Assembly: GCF_000972845.2 (NCBI RefSeq)
Contig: NC_040018.1
Coordinates: 15,969,157-16,033,156, forward strand
DNA length: 64,000 bases
Direction of reading: 5' to 3'
Origin: Larimichthys crocea
Lineage: Eukaryota > Chordata > Actinopteri > Sciaenidae
Shown: positions 12,489 through 44,717 of the stretch, in pieces
Numbering within the stretch: the first letter of the stretch is position 1
Layout: the number at the start of each line of letters is the position of its first letter
Made by a program: the position numbers and the translations under genes
The notes under the pieces: model-generated
Database searches by the model: none
Seen by the model: only the letters and a program-made list of their open reading frames with translations
Told to the model about the DNA's origin: nothing

Positions 12489-15020
12489 CCCGTATCTACA
12501 TGGAGCTGCAGATACGAGCGGCTGCAGCGGTGCCCCATTTTTTCCATCTGTGGACCACTTGGTGCCGGTCTGTGGGGAGTGATCTGAACGGATCACAGAT
12601 CAACAATGATCCGTTGCACCACTAGCCACATCCATGATTGTTCTCTGTCTCAACTGATCGGCTCATGCGCTCACCCCAGTGTCCCCAGCGTATCTGTTCA
12701 GATGTGTTTTTATACAGTCTATGGTGAGCGCAGAACATTAAAATCACTGCTCCTCCCCCTGGACTCTACGTGGGGCACCATGCTCTAGGCTATGTAACAG
12801 ATAACGTTGCTATGGCCTTTAGTGGATCCTACTGTAACCCTAACCCTAACATTTTTTGGACTGTATCACAGGCGTGATATTTTGAAATAAATAGCATAAG
12901 TTCCGTAAGACATATGTATGATTGTTAATTTGGAAATAAATGTTCCACATATTTTTGGATTTTTAAAACTGAAACTTTTTTAATAAGTCAAAAAAGAAAA
13001 AAATGTCTTCTTATATCCACCAATAACACTCAAGTATTTCAATGTGTGCCCTTTAAAAGGTTAATGTTGTGCAAAATCATCATGACTAGTGATTTCAGAC
13101 ATTTGAAACCCTCTCTACATGTAGAACATACGCAGAGCTTTCTGGAGTGACTTCTTTTCTGCTGCAGCTGCTTCATTTGACACCTCTTTTTAGCTCCAAT
13201 CTCAGTTTATCAGAAATTTTCATTGACTTTTTTATTTGCACTCTATAATGTCTCTGCGTTCAAATACAGTACAAATGCATGCAATAAAAAAGTACTTAAG
13301 TCAAAGTAAAATTGCAAATTTTTAACAAACACTCAAAAAAACACAAGTAAACAATAATGAGCCTTTCACAGTAATGGCAATGATCTAATAAATGTAATGC
13401 TTCCATCCTTGGTGAAATGTAGTGCTACAATTCTGTGTTAATGACTGGCTAAGCTAGGTGTGGATGGATGGACTTCAGAGCACTGAGCTAGACAAACTTC
13501 TGGATAAGGACTTTGTCTCTGGAGCAGGTTTTTACTGCTCCTCTTTTTCCTTCATGATGTCTTAGGAAAGAGGGAGAAGGAAGACGTGATGTCTTTGGTT
13601 TGTTGCTTTATTCTGGATAGTACAATGCAAAATCAAAATAATTTACCCAGCCATCCGAAGACATTGCACCTTTAATCCAAGAGGCTTCTTCAGTTTCACC
13701 AGTCAGCAGAACAAATGATGCAGTCACGCCACTTGTTTGAGTCAGCCAGCAGACAGGGTAACTCTCTAATTGAAGATGTACATCACACTGCAACAGTTGC
13801 ATATTATTAACACACAAAACAAGGGCCAATTGATCATTAGTGCATCAATATGTAGTTTGCATAAAATTATTTCCTTTAAATAGTCTGTGTTTGAGGTGAC
13901 ACAGGGTTGGCTCATCAATAATGTAAATGAGACATTAGGGCATTAAGAGGCTGTCTGTGGGAATGACAGACCACCAGGCATCAGTGAGTTAATATCCAAT
14001 ACAGCATTTCCTGTCACACAGGCCAATGGCTAGGCTGATTATAGACACAAATGACACCTACCTAAATCCTGTCCGTTTTTTAACAGTTTAAGTTAAAAAT
14101 TGATTCACAAAAGACAAACTATATCTTTAAATGTGACATTGATTCATTCAGGTTTTTATTCATTCAAGCTCTTTGATATCAATTTTGCCAGTTTTGAATA
14201 TCTTAAATTCTTGTTAACTCAAGTTAACTTACAGCAGCCTGTTGTATATGACACAGTTTCTACTAAAGAAGTGATTACCAATGATTACAAACGCAATAAA
14301 CTCCTGAGAAGAATTCGCAATGAAGCAGTCAGAGCCCATCTCAGAACGTGCCCTTTGCCTCAATCCATAAGTGCTCCTAGCTGCCACCTGCAACCTTGAG
14401 ACTCCCCCTTCTCCCCTCCTGTCTCCCTCCACTCCTCTCCATGTCTGCCAATAATAAGGAGCCAGATGAAGTGGCGGTGAGAGGAAATGTTTACCATGAA
14501 ATTGGTTGTGTCATCTTTAGAATCTGTGATGCAAGCCACAGAGAGGTATATCAATGCAATCCATCACACCATTGATTCTTGCGGGATGAGGAATTCAGAC
14601 TCACAGCCTAAAGGTTATTTAGACAAGAAAAGTCTGTTAGTCTGCAGCAAGTTGCTGTTTTTAGACAATGGGACAGTATACTGTAGCTAGCCAAGACCTA
14701 AATATACTTAAGTTTGAACTTTTAAAGCTGTCACAAGAAAAACACTTCAAAAGTGTTCATTTAATTTTGGTGATAGATTGCTGTTATACTTCTCTCTTTG
14801 TGTGCATGCACTTTTTAAATATAGGAAAGGCTATTTCTTTTTCTAGTAAAGGACATAGCTGAAGTATGGCACATAGCTAATTTGGTGTTGGTGGCAAAGG
14901 AAAAAAGCAGGCAATGTGTTTCTACAATGTGCTGTCAGTAGAGATGCCTCTGTGGGGTGTAAATTCACTCAGGGTGTTTAAATTCAGTTTGGACATTGAC
15001 TGGTGTAATTGTATTGGAAT

Positions 15021-15175
15021 TTAAAGGACCAGTGTGTAGGATTTAGTAGCATCTAGCTGTGTAGTTGACTATGGTGGCCATGAAATGTGCCAAAAATGTG
15101 AAATGGTCTATCCAGAGCCATTGTATAGTTGAAAACATACTTATGTTTATTTCATTACATTTCTGCCATATTCTG
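15021..15175. mobile_element. MITE-like element, family 1 (internally deleted)
   Basis: It starts TTAAAGGACCAGTGTGTAGG, continues ATTTAGTAGCATCTAG and later has GAAAACATACTTATG and CATTTCTGCCATA. These are hallmark phrases, as I remember them, of a very abundant percomorph MITE-like repeat. The right terminal repeat is not preserved. It is a relative of 7560-7767. Confidence 0.5.
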
Positions 15176-16309
15176 TAAATAATAAAGAGTTCTACAAATC
15201 TCAGAGGTGGAAGTAAAGAATTATAACTACTCACATAACGGTAATGAAGTCATTTTTGGGTGTACTTTTACCTATAATATCACAGCTGTAATTTCACTCT
15301 TACCTAAGAATGCATTACAGTATTTAATCCACTTTGCTACTTTTAATGATAATTAGTAAATCTGGAAAGAATGGATGATGATGAACAAGTAAGCAAAAAT
15401 TGCAGCACAGTTTTAGAGAGGAGACTAGACTAGAATAGTTCAAGAACAGTGCAAAAGGTGGCAGTGCAGTAGTGGTTGGAAAATTTGGAGAAACAAGAAA
15501 ACTAATGGAGACAGTTTAGATCCGCCTGGCTGTTATTTTGCATTTCATTGCGTGAAATTTATGCAGTTTCATTATTATAGTTATAGTACAGTATTTTTGT
15601 TTAGAAAACAAATTGCCTTCTTTTGAACAATTTATAATTTTTATCATTTATCAGAGAAATGTGTTTTATTGAAAGTAGATATTTTCTATATGGATCTCCC
15701 TTTTTGATTGACTGCCTGCTATTACTACTAATACATTGAACATCAACAGTATTTACTATTTATTAACACCAGTAGTTTGACTTGTAGTCGACTGGACCTC
15801 TAATTCTTACAATAATATACAATAATGTTTTAAATACGGTATTGGAAAAATGCATATTGTGTGTTTTTCTGTGGACAATTAACTGCAACGTGTCATATAC
15901 ACCCACACATCAGTCTGTGTCAGTCCTCGTATGGAGTGTTAATGTAAAGCTAGCATCTATCAGGGATGTTAGGATGATGATATACAGTATTAGTTGAAAT
16001 AATATGATCATATGTCTCAGTATGACATGGCCATATCTTTACCTGCCATGCCACTCAGTGCCCATGCTCTGCCATCATCTTTGAATGCTAGCACACGAGG
16101 GGGCTCGTTAGCCTACTATTACAGATGTGACAAGCACACCATAATAGCCCAATTATCCCAAAATGCCAAATTTCACTCCAAAGGAAAAGAAGTGTGTAGT
16201 GATTAATGGTGAACACTTAAGGGGAAGAGTTAGACAACGCTGTTGGATAGGAGAAAATATGTATCAGGCTGCCACCACTACAGATGCTTCCTCCCTCCTG
16301 ACAACTGCA

Positions 16310-16400
16310 ATTCATTTGAGATGCTATTAACATGCATAATTATGCTAATCAAGCAGTAATTAAGTGCCAATTCATCAGAGACCATTTTTTGTCTGTAATT
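16310..16400. other. Possible conserved non-coding element with octamer-like site
   Basis: It contains the perfect palindrome GCATAATTATGC (16334-16345) overlapping ATGCTAAT (16342-16349), an octamer (POU factor)-like word, then AATCAAGCAGTAATTAAG with two homeodomain cores. No reading frame fits. Regulatory function is inference from motif clustering. Confidence 0.25.
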
Positions 16401-17542
16401 TCATCAAGCATGGCTGTTGGGGTTTATTTTTTTCTTGAATATTTCTTTATACAATATTGCCCAAATGAGACACTCTCGTTTCATCTAACAGCCCATTTGC
16501 TGTATGTTTTTGAAGTTTGTAAACAGGATGTGTTAGAGATAGGATGTAATGCATCCCGTCTCTAACGCATTCATTGCATTTATACAAGACGGTCATAAAA
16601 CCACAGCACATGGTACATTCATGAATAAACACAATGCATTTAAACATATCACAAGTCTCCATGAATCTGAATCACAAAATAGCCATTCATCAGTGTTTTC
16701 TATTGTAATTCATATGATAGTTTTAAAAAAAGAATTCATATATAAAATCTTCTGATCTGCTGTCCATAAAGCCAAAGTAAACGTTTGACATTTTGTGAAA
16801 GAAATGTATTTGTTTCGATAGAAGATTGATACCGCTTTACACTAAATATGAAGCTTCAGTGAACTTAGAACAAAGACTGAAAGGCGAAGACAGCTAGCTT
16901 GGCTCTGTCCAAAGGTGACAAAAATCAGCACCACTAATGCTGGAACACTAAGTCAATCTTGAGTTGTCATTGTGTACTTCTAAGGCTTTTAATCATATCT
17001 AGTGACATATGTTTTGTTACTCAGTTGTCATGGAGATGGTTTAGTTGTTATGATGACCCACCTGACATCTAGTACTGTTATGTGTGTGTCACTTTCACCA
17101 AACTGCACTGCTCCGGTATCAGCAGCTTCATCTGAATCATCAATACCATAAATCCACACATTCGGTTTACAAATGAACAGAAAGAGGATGGTGAGCTTCT
17201 CCTACACCAGTTTTCATGTATCAAGACTGATAGGAGAAATAGGACTCAGCATACAGAAAACCCTCTCACCCTGACCAGTTTCTTAGTTTCAAATCCAACC
17301 ACAAGTTGTGAGGACCCTCATACACAATAGCAAACATCTTGTCAGTAAAGTGCAGGATGGATGAAGGCAGCAGTATGGTCCAAGGTGTGTGATAGCTGAA
17401 TTGTAGCCTGTCGGTAAAGCTGGAGAATATAGAATACAAAACTGGTTACTGAACTGAACGAATCACCAATTCTCTCCCTAAACAATGTTTAAAATTCAAC
17501 CGCACAGCTTTATAACCCCAAATGGTGATGATTCCGTCTGTA

Positions 17543-17975
17543 AGGGACAGCCCATTGTTCCAATGGCCTATTATTCTGAAACCCCAATAGTCTGAAAAAA
17601 GCAAAAGCCAATTTGTCCGACAGCCCATTATCCCAAAAACAAAATCCCTCTGCTCTGTAGGCCCATTGTTCTGAAAATACGTACTCCTTGGAATGTTTTG
17701 GCCCTAATATCTTAGTGAATGTTTATCATAGTAAACATGTGGTTAATGTTGTGAACCTGTCACTGCTTGGTTAGTTTTAAGAAAGATCATGGTTTGTGTG
17801 AAAGTAAGTACATTAATTGTCAGTTAGGTTAGGACATAAGGTAAATACATTACATAAGTTATACCAGGCTGAGATTTTCAGAATAATCCGCATTTGGGGC
17901 TGTCATACAAATGGACTTTAGGTTGAACGGGGCATTCTTCGGCTTTCAGAATAATTGGCTGCTGGAACAATAGCA
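17543..17975. mobile_element. Inverted-repeat element, family 2
   Basis: The left end reads GGGACAGCCCATTGTTCCAA, then GGCCTATTATTCTGAAACC. The reverse complement of the right end near 17930-17975 reads GGGTCCCATGCTATTGTTCC, then CAATTATTCTGAAAGCC. This gives imperfect terminal repeats of about 40 bp around a non-coding interior with internal echoes of CCCATTATCCC. A diverged relative lies at 10790-11040. Confidence 0.5.
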
Positions 17976-19342
17976 TGGGACCCTTGCATATTCTAAATAT
18001 TCTGAAGAAAGTCAAATTCATCAGCCCATCCCTCTTAGAAGTCAAATTCTAACAGCTCCAATATTGGTTTATGACCAGATACATACAAAACGGATGACAT
18101 TACATCAGTTTCACTTGTTGGGATTACGTATGGTTACATACATAAAATGTTCTAACACAATAACTAACATGCAAACATAGTTAACATTGGACCTTTTAAA
18201 CTCTATGTGCTAGAATTGTCATTGTGATTATGATTTTATGCTGATGTGAGCATTAAACTTTGTGCCTAAACTGTACCGTGTTTTGGAAAACTAAATCTTT
18301 AAACATATTATAAAAAAAACTGTGGAACAGGTACTTGTATATAGGTACTATGTATATGTGCACCATGTCACTGGCATGACACTTCTACTCAGCCACACTT
18401 CAAGACTGTTTTGCATTCATGGTCTGTCCTCTTTAAAGATTGTCTACATTAACCTCTACTGATTGACTTTCTCTTTGTGTCCCTTAAATGGGCCCAGAAG
18501 AATAAGAATAAACCAAGTTACATATAGAACTGCAACCTCAGTGTGCATCTTCAAAAAGCTGTAATGTATCTGTCTGCATGGTCGCAACTCTTTTTCTCTG
18601 AACAAAAGCTTTGAACAATAAGGAAAGTCAACAAATATTATTGAATGCCTGCATAACCTAATGAAATCCAGTCATCATAAGCAGTCTAAGGTTACTGCTG
18701 CATTCATATATTTTAATAATTTACGGACACTGGGTGCTTATTTCTGTGAATGCATCACTGAACATATCTTTGACAATGATCAATTCTGTGATTCTCATAT
18801 TATTTTTTTTTATCATACTCAACAAAAACCTTCATTCTCCAGTATTGTTTTCAATATTTGTGCTCCATGCACAATGCCACCATGCCTTCTGAGGCAGTGT
18901 GGTACATATGAAATGTTATTTGCAATGGCATTCCTCTGTCCAGTTTCACCCAGAGAGTCAGACAGGTGTTCTCATCGGACATGAAAGCCTCTGGTGATGC
19001 ATGTCAGTCTTGATCACCCATGATGATGGCCTGAGGTAAGGAGACCTATTCCTCTGACATGGGAACTCTTGAGTTTCAGCACTTTTCTGATAGATAGCTA
19101 GAACAACTATTTAGACATTGGGGTGGACAGCTGCAACTCCCTTTTTATCAGTTCTTTATACTTCAGTTTTATGGATCATTTTTCTTCTCTATGATAGAAT
19201 TTCTAAACGGTGTGTTATGTGACCCTACAGGTTGATCAGTCACAATGTTCTGGAGCCCTGGTTTGTCCTGGCATGTAATGTATATAATGGGAAGGAAACA
19301 GGTATTACTGCTAAAAAAGACATTTGGGTTGGTACATTCAAT
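17976..19342. other. Intergenic DNA, no gene seen
   Basis: AT-rich sequence. The plus-strand frame at 18661-18984 (107 codons) has no domain, no splice borders and poor composition, so it is not called as a gene. Confidence 0.55.
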
Positions 19343-19889
19343 ACCAGTGTTTCACAATCGTTTAGAGTCGTGTCCCTCTTAGAGTAAACAGATTGGTGTT
19401 TGTAACTCCAACCTCCCCACTCTTCCGTTTTTCTATAATCAGGAATTACTAAATATAACACAACTCAACTCACAGCTCACAGGATCATTGCTTTTTCCAC
19501 AGACAGAACAGAAACTAATCAGATTTTTACTTTAATCAGTGTTTTATTCAAAGATTTATTTAAATAATGGTACCTTAACAGTCAACATATTTGCTTAAGG
19601 CCTAAAAGAACAATACTAGATCAGAATACATTCTCTTGAGGTAACAGGGCTTGTTAACATGTATATATGAAAATATAGCCTATAGCATGTGGTGTTTCTG
19701 TCTTCTTGTCCCCTGTGTTGAATGTCATTAAAGGGTTGATATCACGCAGAGCTGCTTCCTGTCTCTCATTCACACTGCTTGCTACAATAAGTTATTTAAT
19801 TTTATTCTCGACAATTATGTTGCGACCCCTGAAATAATCTTGTGACCCCCTTGGGGGTCCCAACCTTCTGGCTTGGAGAACCACTGCAA
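19343..19889. mobile_element. hAT-like non-autonomous element (decayed)
   Basis: The left end CAGTGTTTCACAATCGTTTA pairs imperfectly, as an inverted repeat, with the right end TTGGAGAACCACTG. Next to the right end is GACCCCCTTGGGGGTCCCAA, the GGGTC/GACCC-rich subterminal pattern of many hAT-type elements. It is about 545 bp and non-coding. Target duplications are not clear. Confidence 0.45.
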
Positions 19890-21017
19890 TAAGGCATGCT
19901 TCTAGTTGCTCAACTGCAAGGAAGGTTGGTAAAATATTTTGCACCATGGTGACATAATGGAGAAATATAAATGAAGTAATATTCTATGAGCATGAAAAGT
20001 CCAGCAACAGAAGCGAGTCATCTTCTTGTGTATTTATTCAGAGTAACTAAAACTTGCTGGAACAGCTGTCTAATGTAGATTTTTACATTAAATGACCAGA
20101 TTGGTGACACAATGCTCCATGATTTATTGGGTTGAGGGACTCCTTGCATCTTGTAATGACTTATATCTCTCCTGTCTCTCAATGAACTGCCCACATTTAA
20201 AGCAATGAAAAAGCCAGTCAGAAACTAAGCGTGACAGGGAGTGAGTTGCCTTGACTATGAAAAAAAAGGCCCCTTGGCGCCAAGCGGGCTGATCATAACC
20301 GAGCTCTTCTACTTCAGTTCCCCACATCACGTCCCATCATGTTTGTTTTGGACTCCCACTGTCTGTGCGGTGAACTTCAGATCATCTGCAGATAATTCAA
20401 GGAGATTTATAGCCATTGAATTTGGGAGTAAATATTATAAAACAACATTTAAACCAGAAAGGATTGTTACATGGGATGCACTCAGCATGAAAAAACAAAC
20501 AGAAAGAAACAGCCTGGTGGCTGGCTGTTACAGGGTGAGATGGGCTCTGAGGTTTGATGGGGCAGAAGAAGGCTCATGCAGACGGCTGGCTGCTCCTTTT
20601 GACGGCGTGTCAGGGTTGGCTCGCAAGCTGCTCTGCCGCATCTGGGTGATGCAGTCATCATTGTGGCAGGCCTGTCAGAACAAACTGGTGTGCTGGAGAC
20701 AGATACAGCTTTAGTGGCTGGATGGGGAGTATGCAACACATGCACCACCCTAACATTGAATATGTTCCCCAAACTGGCAAGCTGGTGGCAAGTTAATGAC
20801 AGGAACGACCAGTGACATCATATAAAAACATGATTACGCTCCACTAAAGACATCTGAGTGAGTCCATAGATCAAACAGACAGGGTGATGACTTAAAGCAC
20901 TCGCACGCTGGCTACTGACATTACTTTAAACAGGAGCCTTGGTAACAGAATAAAAGTCTGCCTCTATAATTTTAATGGAAAATTTCACCACAAAAGTGAT
21001 ACAGGATAAATAAACAT

Positions 21018-21114
<97 letters not shown>

Positions 21115-24100
21115 GATGAGACAGGGAGAAGAGAGAGGGCTCAGGCTTTGCCAAGAGGGGGTTTGCGTTGCATCACCAATGCAGTGTTTTTATTTGTGAT
21201 GTATTCAAATGAATTGACAGTCACAGTGGGAGAATAATGTTTAATCATTAGCAAAGGGTTTGCAAATTATTTATGCAATGTAAACCATGATAATTTACTT
21301 CCACATTTTTTTTCTCATACTGCCATTAACAAGTAAGTTGGAAACCAATAAATGTCACAATCGCTTTCACTTAATTAAAACAATAGATGTCATATTACAA
21401 GGTAAGTTGTCAGTCATACCACAGTCTCCTGCACATGGCAATTTACTGCTAAAGTGTTATGAGAGAGGGTGACACAAATAATAGCTATTAAACTGTCAGC
21501 TATTGGAGGCTGGATCACATTACTGAAATTAGCTAAGATGCACTATTATAAACAATGCCATCTTCTCTTAACACATGCATACATACACGTAGATAAACAC
21601 ACACACACACAACAGAATGAGAAATCTGTAAAAATAGGAATGAATTTGGATACAATTACAACCATATTAAAGCTGTTTTTTTTATGTATTTTTGAAATAG
21701 ATCATTTGTATTACTAAAAGTGTGTCTTAAATCATTTGATTCAGTTTCTAATCCTGGACAGTCCATCACCCTCCTGGCCAATACACAAATTCCAGAACTC
21801 TCATTTGTAACCACATGAGACCGAGTGCAGTATTTGATTAATTATGTAACATCCTCTCATGTCCTTTGTGCTGGCATGATACCCATGTTCAATCTGTCCA
21901 ACTGAAAGTGTAATTACAAATGTAGTAATGCAGTCCAGCAGGCCAAATGCATTTATAGTAAACTAAGGGCCAACGCAGTGTCACTCAATAGAATTACCAG
22001 TCTCACCACTCACTGACAAATAGCTATTGTAAAAAAAAGAAAATTAAATAATAATATGAAATGGGTAAAAGACGAATAAGCTTCTTTTAAATCTAAATAC
22101 ACGTGGTGAACCTCAGTGAGTTAACTGTGAAGGTTCCGCGTGGTGGTGTAGTATCTGTAGGCAACACTGACATCTGCTGGCTCAAAGTTAGGACTTACCA
22201 TCACTTTGTGTCAACATTATATGAATGTATGCTGCTTTATAGCAGATATTTCCAAACATTTCACAATTACCTCTTACAGTCTTCACTTCACTCCCACAGC
22301 CCTCTAATTTAACATGGATCAATTGAGCAGAGTTACACACTTATCAGCAGGACTAATTTATTTATGAACCTGTCATTTGTAATCATTGATCAGGATGTTC
22401 TCCGTTAGGAAAATAATGATATGCAGAGGTAAAAGATTCCCTAATTATTGTGTTTGGTCTAATTGAGGTTGTGTGCTTCTACAAGAGGGTTCAAAGGGGA
22501 GCTGCCCTGTCTGCCATTTTACCAGACATGCCAGCAGAATCTTAGTAGAATCACTAAGACTGAAATCGGGGGAAAACAGCCCCACACGCTGTCATTTACT
22601 GAGACTTTGTTTCATTAAAACACTCACTTTGTGTGAAAGGAATATTTCTACCAACACTGGTTCTGTCTCATTTGGAAAACACAGTAACTGTATAACAATC
22701 ATATTACAGTGGCATTAGTTAAACGCATGCAAATAGCAAACCTAACCAAGGCAATCATGTCTGTTACATTTCATTTGGCCTTTGAGCTGCAGTACGTTAA
22801 GAGAGGCCAAATGACCACGACTCTACCCGGTTTTAAATATATCCTTTCATGGCTCTCATGTCAAAAGAATTAGCCAGAGGTTAAAGGGTGCAATGAACTC
22901 TGAAATCCAGAGATCCTTTATTTAGTTTACAATATGGTACCAATACAATTATCAGAATTATTGTTTTTTTCCATCATGAAAAATTATAAAAATTCAAAGA
23001 GGCATAGACCTTGCATCTGCTTTGTATGTTTCATGTTTCATCCTTTTGATAACTAACCACAGAAAATCTTTCTGTCGTCAACAACATTCACTGGATAGTG
23101 ACTGATAATTCACTGCCTCTACTGAAGCAGGCATAGATAATAAAAAAAAGCTGTTACTGTTCACCAACAAGAAGATCGCTGATTCATTTATTTGATTAAC
23201 TCACCAACCAAACCGGAATCCATTTCAGTCTTGTCAGCTACATTAAAGCAGATATTCAGGCTCTTGCACTTTAAGGAACCCGGCATGGAACTGGCCAAAC
23301 CTCCTGTATAAATGTTCTTGTATTTTTGTTATAATAATTGTTTGACCAGTAGTGGGCAGTCCTGGATCAGCAACTCATTCAAGATCGTAAGATCCATCCT
23401 CATTAAAATATTCACTGCCTCTCTGACTATAATCAAATGTACTGTAACTATGCTAATAGGCTAATTAAAAACTCTCAAAACTTGAACTTGAACTACTGTT
23501 TCACATTTTAATAAGTAATGTAAGCTATAATTTAGCTTAATTTTAAATATGAACAAGTTGTTCGGGGACAGTAGGAAGTATTTAAGCAACATTTGTTTTG
23601 ATGGAGACTAGAATAGAAGAATAGTTTGTTTGTTTGTTTTTTTTCATTTCAAAATAATTCAACACAACTAACCTTTGACCTCATGTTTATTATAATATTA
23701 CATATTCACAATGATCTCATGAAACAAGGCAACATTTGGGTGGGAGAATCCTAAGGTATACCAATAAGCCTCATTTGAAGGTGCAGAAGAGTAAGTGTAC
23801 TGTCGAGAATTAAAATGATTTAATTTTAGATTAATTTCAGTCATACAATGAGAAACATTCTTAAAGTAGCTGTTGTTAATTATTATACTGTACAGTCAAA
23901 CCACATACATAACAAGAAAAGGTCACCACAACTCTAATTAAAGTTTAGATACAAAATGGTCAGTAAAATGCATTGTTTTAAAGCAAAAGTATACTGTTTA
24001 AGGAATGCAGAGAGCAGCTTTCATAAAACAATTCACACAATGACACCATTCATCACTATTTTAGATGAACTTTGTTTAAGCCACACCTCAGTGAAAATAC

Positions 24101-24174
24101 ATGAACAGCATTGCCTGCTAAACACAGCATCTTTGCAGCCCATCCAGCAAATCAGCACATGGATTCATCTTAGG
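19890..24174. other. Intergenic DNA downstream of ppfibp2
   Basis: No gene was recognised. The longest plus-strand frame (20241-20714, 157 codons) lies in a moderately GC-rich block, matches nothing I know and has no splice or start context. A TC/AC microsatellite is at 21020-21107. The stretch 22380-22700 (AATTATTGTG, CTAATTGAGG, GTCATTTACTG) has enhancer-like texture. Confidence 0.55.
21020..21107 (+). repeat. Compound (TC)n(AC)n microsatellite
   Basis: About 19 TC units run directly into about 24 AC units with no interruption, so it is likely length-polymorphic. Confidence 0.95.
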
Positions 24175-24180
24175 TTTATT
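24175..24180 (-). terminator. Polyadenylation signal of ppfibp2
   Basis: AATAAA on the minus strand, about 90 nt past the stop codon of ppfibp2. Downstream minus-strand sequence is GT-rich (GTGCTGATTTGCTGG), as expected for a cleavage site. A second AATAAA at 23686-23691 could give a longer 3' end. Confidence 0.55.
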
Positions 24181-24269
24181 TCTGCAGTAGAATTTCCACT
24201 GATTCACAAAGTCACTTAGTGAGTGAGAGCATGGTGGAGAGGGTGTAGTTTCCTACTATATTCCTTAAA

Positions 24270-42672
<18,403 letters not shown>

Positions 42673-44686
42673 GACTTATGAAGCAGCGCTAGTTGATCCT
42701 CATTCACTGGTATGAAGAAGAGTGACAAGCGTTAGCTGGTGGAATGAGAGCGGGTGAGAGATCTTCCACAGAAAGAAAGAGCGTTGCAGACTACTCCCCT
42801 TCCTTGTCACACTTAGATTCTTTTACAGCAAACAGCTGTCCTGACATCCAGCTGACTTCCAAGTAAATAGCCTCCTGAATGTGGCTTTTGGGTTTAACCT
42901 CTCCTCTCATTTTGTGGCCCGGGCCATACCCATTGTCAGCGTTGTTATCCACACGAGGCCAAAGCTCATATTTAGAATAGTTTCTTTTATTTTTCTTCTT
43001 TTTGTTTTTATTGTTTGTTTGTATATGCCTTCAGTCCACATCAACTACATTCGTGAATACATTTTTACCAGTTAGCGCAAAAAACAAAGTGGAAGAAGCA
43101 ACAATAACTGTATATTTAGCTCAAAACCAACCATTTTGGTAGACCCACAAAGGTCATACCAGCACATTGGAAGACAGTAACCAGATTTTGATTGACGATG
43201 ATGACAGAGAACACACTTCATAATGATAAGCGATACACAATGAAGCTGAAAAAAGCAGCAGCTGACTGAGCAGTTGCACCCATAAGAGCTTGGGGTTTGG
43301 CAATATTTCATTCACTGATTTGATATTAGAGTTAGATTTGTGACTTACATACTGTAACATAAAACAATCCTGGCAAACAGTTGTTCCTTATAAACCACTG
43401 ACATTTAGTATAGTACTGTGTTTCATTGCTACTCTGCTGAAACCAAACAGCATCAACAGGATAAGCCAGTGAAAAAATGATGTGTGTTTATTCATATGTC
43501 TTTGTGATGAAGGAGTAGTTTCCTTGGGACAGAGACCACCTGAAGAGAACATGAATCTGTGGAGATGAAACCACGTGATTTTTTATCCGTAGTAGTTGAT
43601 ATAAATGCAATTTAATCTGCATTGCATTTTGCATTCATCTATGTTGTTTCAAATGGCCACAGTGAGTTCACCAAACTTTTGCTTGCATAAGAAATGACAT
43701 CTAGATTTATTGTAATACCTTACTAACCTCTAAAGAAACTTTATGAAAGTACTAATGCAGAGATGCATCTTTTACTGTGATCTCAAAGCAAAACAAAATA
43801 AGAAGAATTAGTCTACTTTGGTAAAGTCAATATCAGTCACAGTGGAACAGATGCGGCTTATACAGTATATTACAATTATTGTTTGTTTTACTTGAGTTTT
43901 CTTTGAGACATCAACAAACCAGTTATTTATTTGCATCTGTTCATCCATTCTCTTTTGGACTGTAGTTTCTTATTTAGTCTGAATAATTTACTTTAAAATG
44001 ATTTAGCACCTTGATTACATTTTATTTATTACCTTTTATATTTTGTAAATAAATAAATTGTGCCATGTTATATACATTATGGCCAACAGGGTGCATCACT
44101 AGTCAAGAAAAAAAATAGCACATCTTCATACAGAGATATCTGCCATTCAATAAACTTACTATTAAAGAAATGAGCATGATTAATAATAAATGACACATAT
44201 ATAAGCAAAGTATTTGATACATACACTGTAGGTTTCCGGCATGTTTCTAAGTGTTATGTGATTTAACATCTTTTGGTGCTATAATGCACATATTTTATCT
44301 TAATGTCAGATTTTTATTAAGAATGTGTTTCCATTTGTAAGAGAGTGCCGGCTGTTGGCAATATGCTGTGGCAGTATATTTTTCATATGCAGTATTCATT
44401 ACCTAGATACGTATCATCTATTCATCTCCCAACCTACAGTCCATGCAGCCATGTTTCAGATAAGAACCATGTTTAAATACGTGTAGTATATTAAATTATT
44501 GTTTTATTAATATTAACACTGGAGTGCTACTTGAATTCTCAGAGCACATACATAGATGTTAGAGGCTGTAAGGTCAAAGGCAGAGGTCTTGCCTTATGCT
44601 TTGTAAAGCTGAACAAACCCTGTCCACCCTCCTGGTCAAAAACCAGCACCACCATCCAAGAGAGAGAGGACAGACATAAGCGAGAG

Positions 44687-44715
<29 letters not shown>
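44687..44715 (+). repeat. Poly(A) run of 29
   Basis: Uninterrupted A tract after GACAGACATAAGCGAGAG. It could be the tail of an old retroposed sequence, but the upstream 150 bases match nothing I recognise. Confidence 0.8.

Positions 44716-44717
<2 letters not shown>

Larger units (their letters stand above)
12489..17542. other. Intergenic DNA, no gene seen
   Basis: Nothing coding was recognised. Short fragments of a common teleost repeat (words such as AAAAGTACTTAAGTCAAAGT) occur near 13285 and 15220. A family-1 element is at 15021. A conserved-element-like block is at 16310-16400. The frame near 13608-13829 on the minus strand runs into an AATAAA-containing end and includes an ATTAAAGGTGCAATG repeat word, so it is probably repeat-derived. 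Confidence 0.55.

Noticed and set aside
12836..12849. Telomere-like AACCCTAACCCTAAC
   Set aside because: Only two to three units, too short to mean an interstitial telomere.
18661..18984. 107-codon plus-strand frame
   Set aside because: Cys/Phe/His-rich chance-like composition with no domain or gene context.
20241..20714. 157-codon plus-strand open frame, the longest unassigned one left of ppfibp2
   Set aside because: No recognisable domain, start context or splice borders, and a competing minus-strand frame of similar quality. Likely chance in GC-richer DNA.
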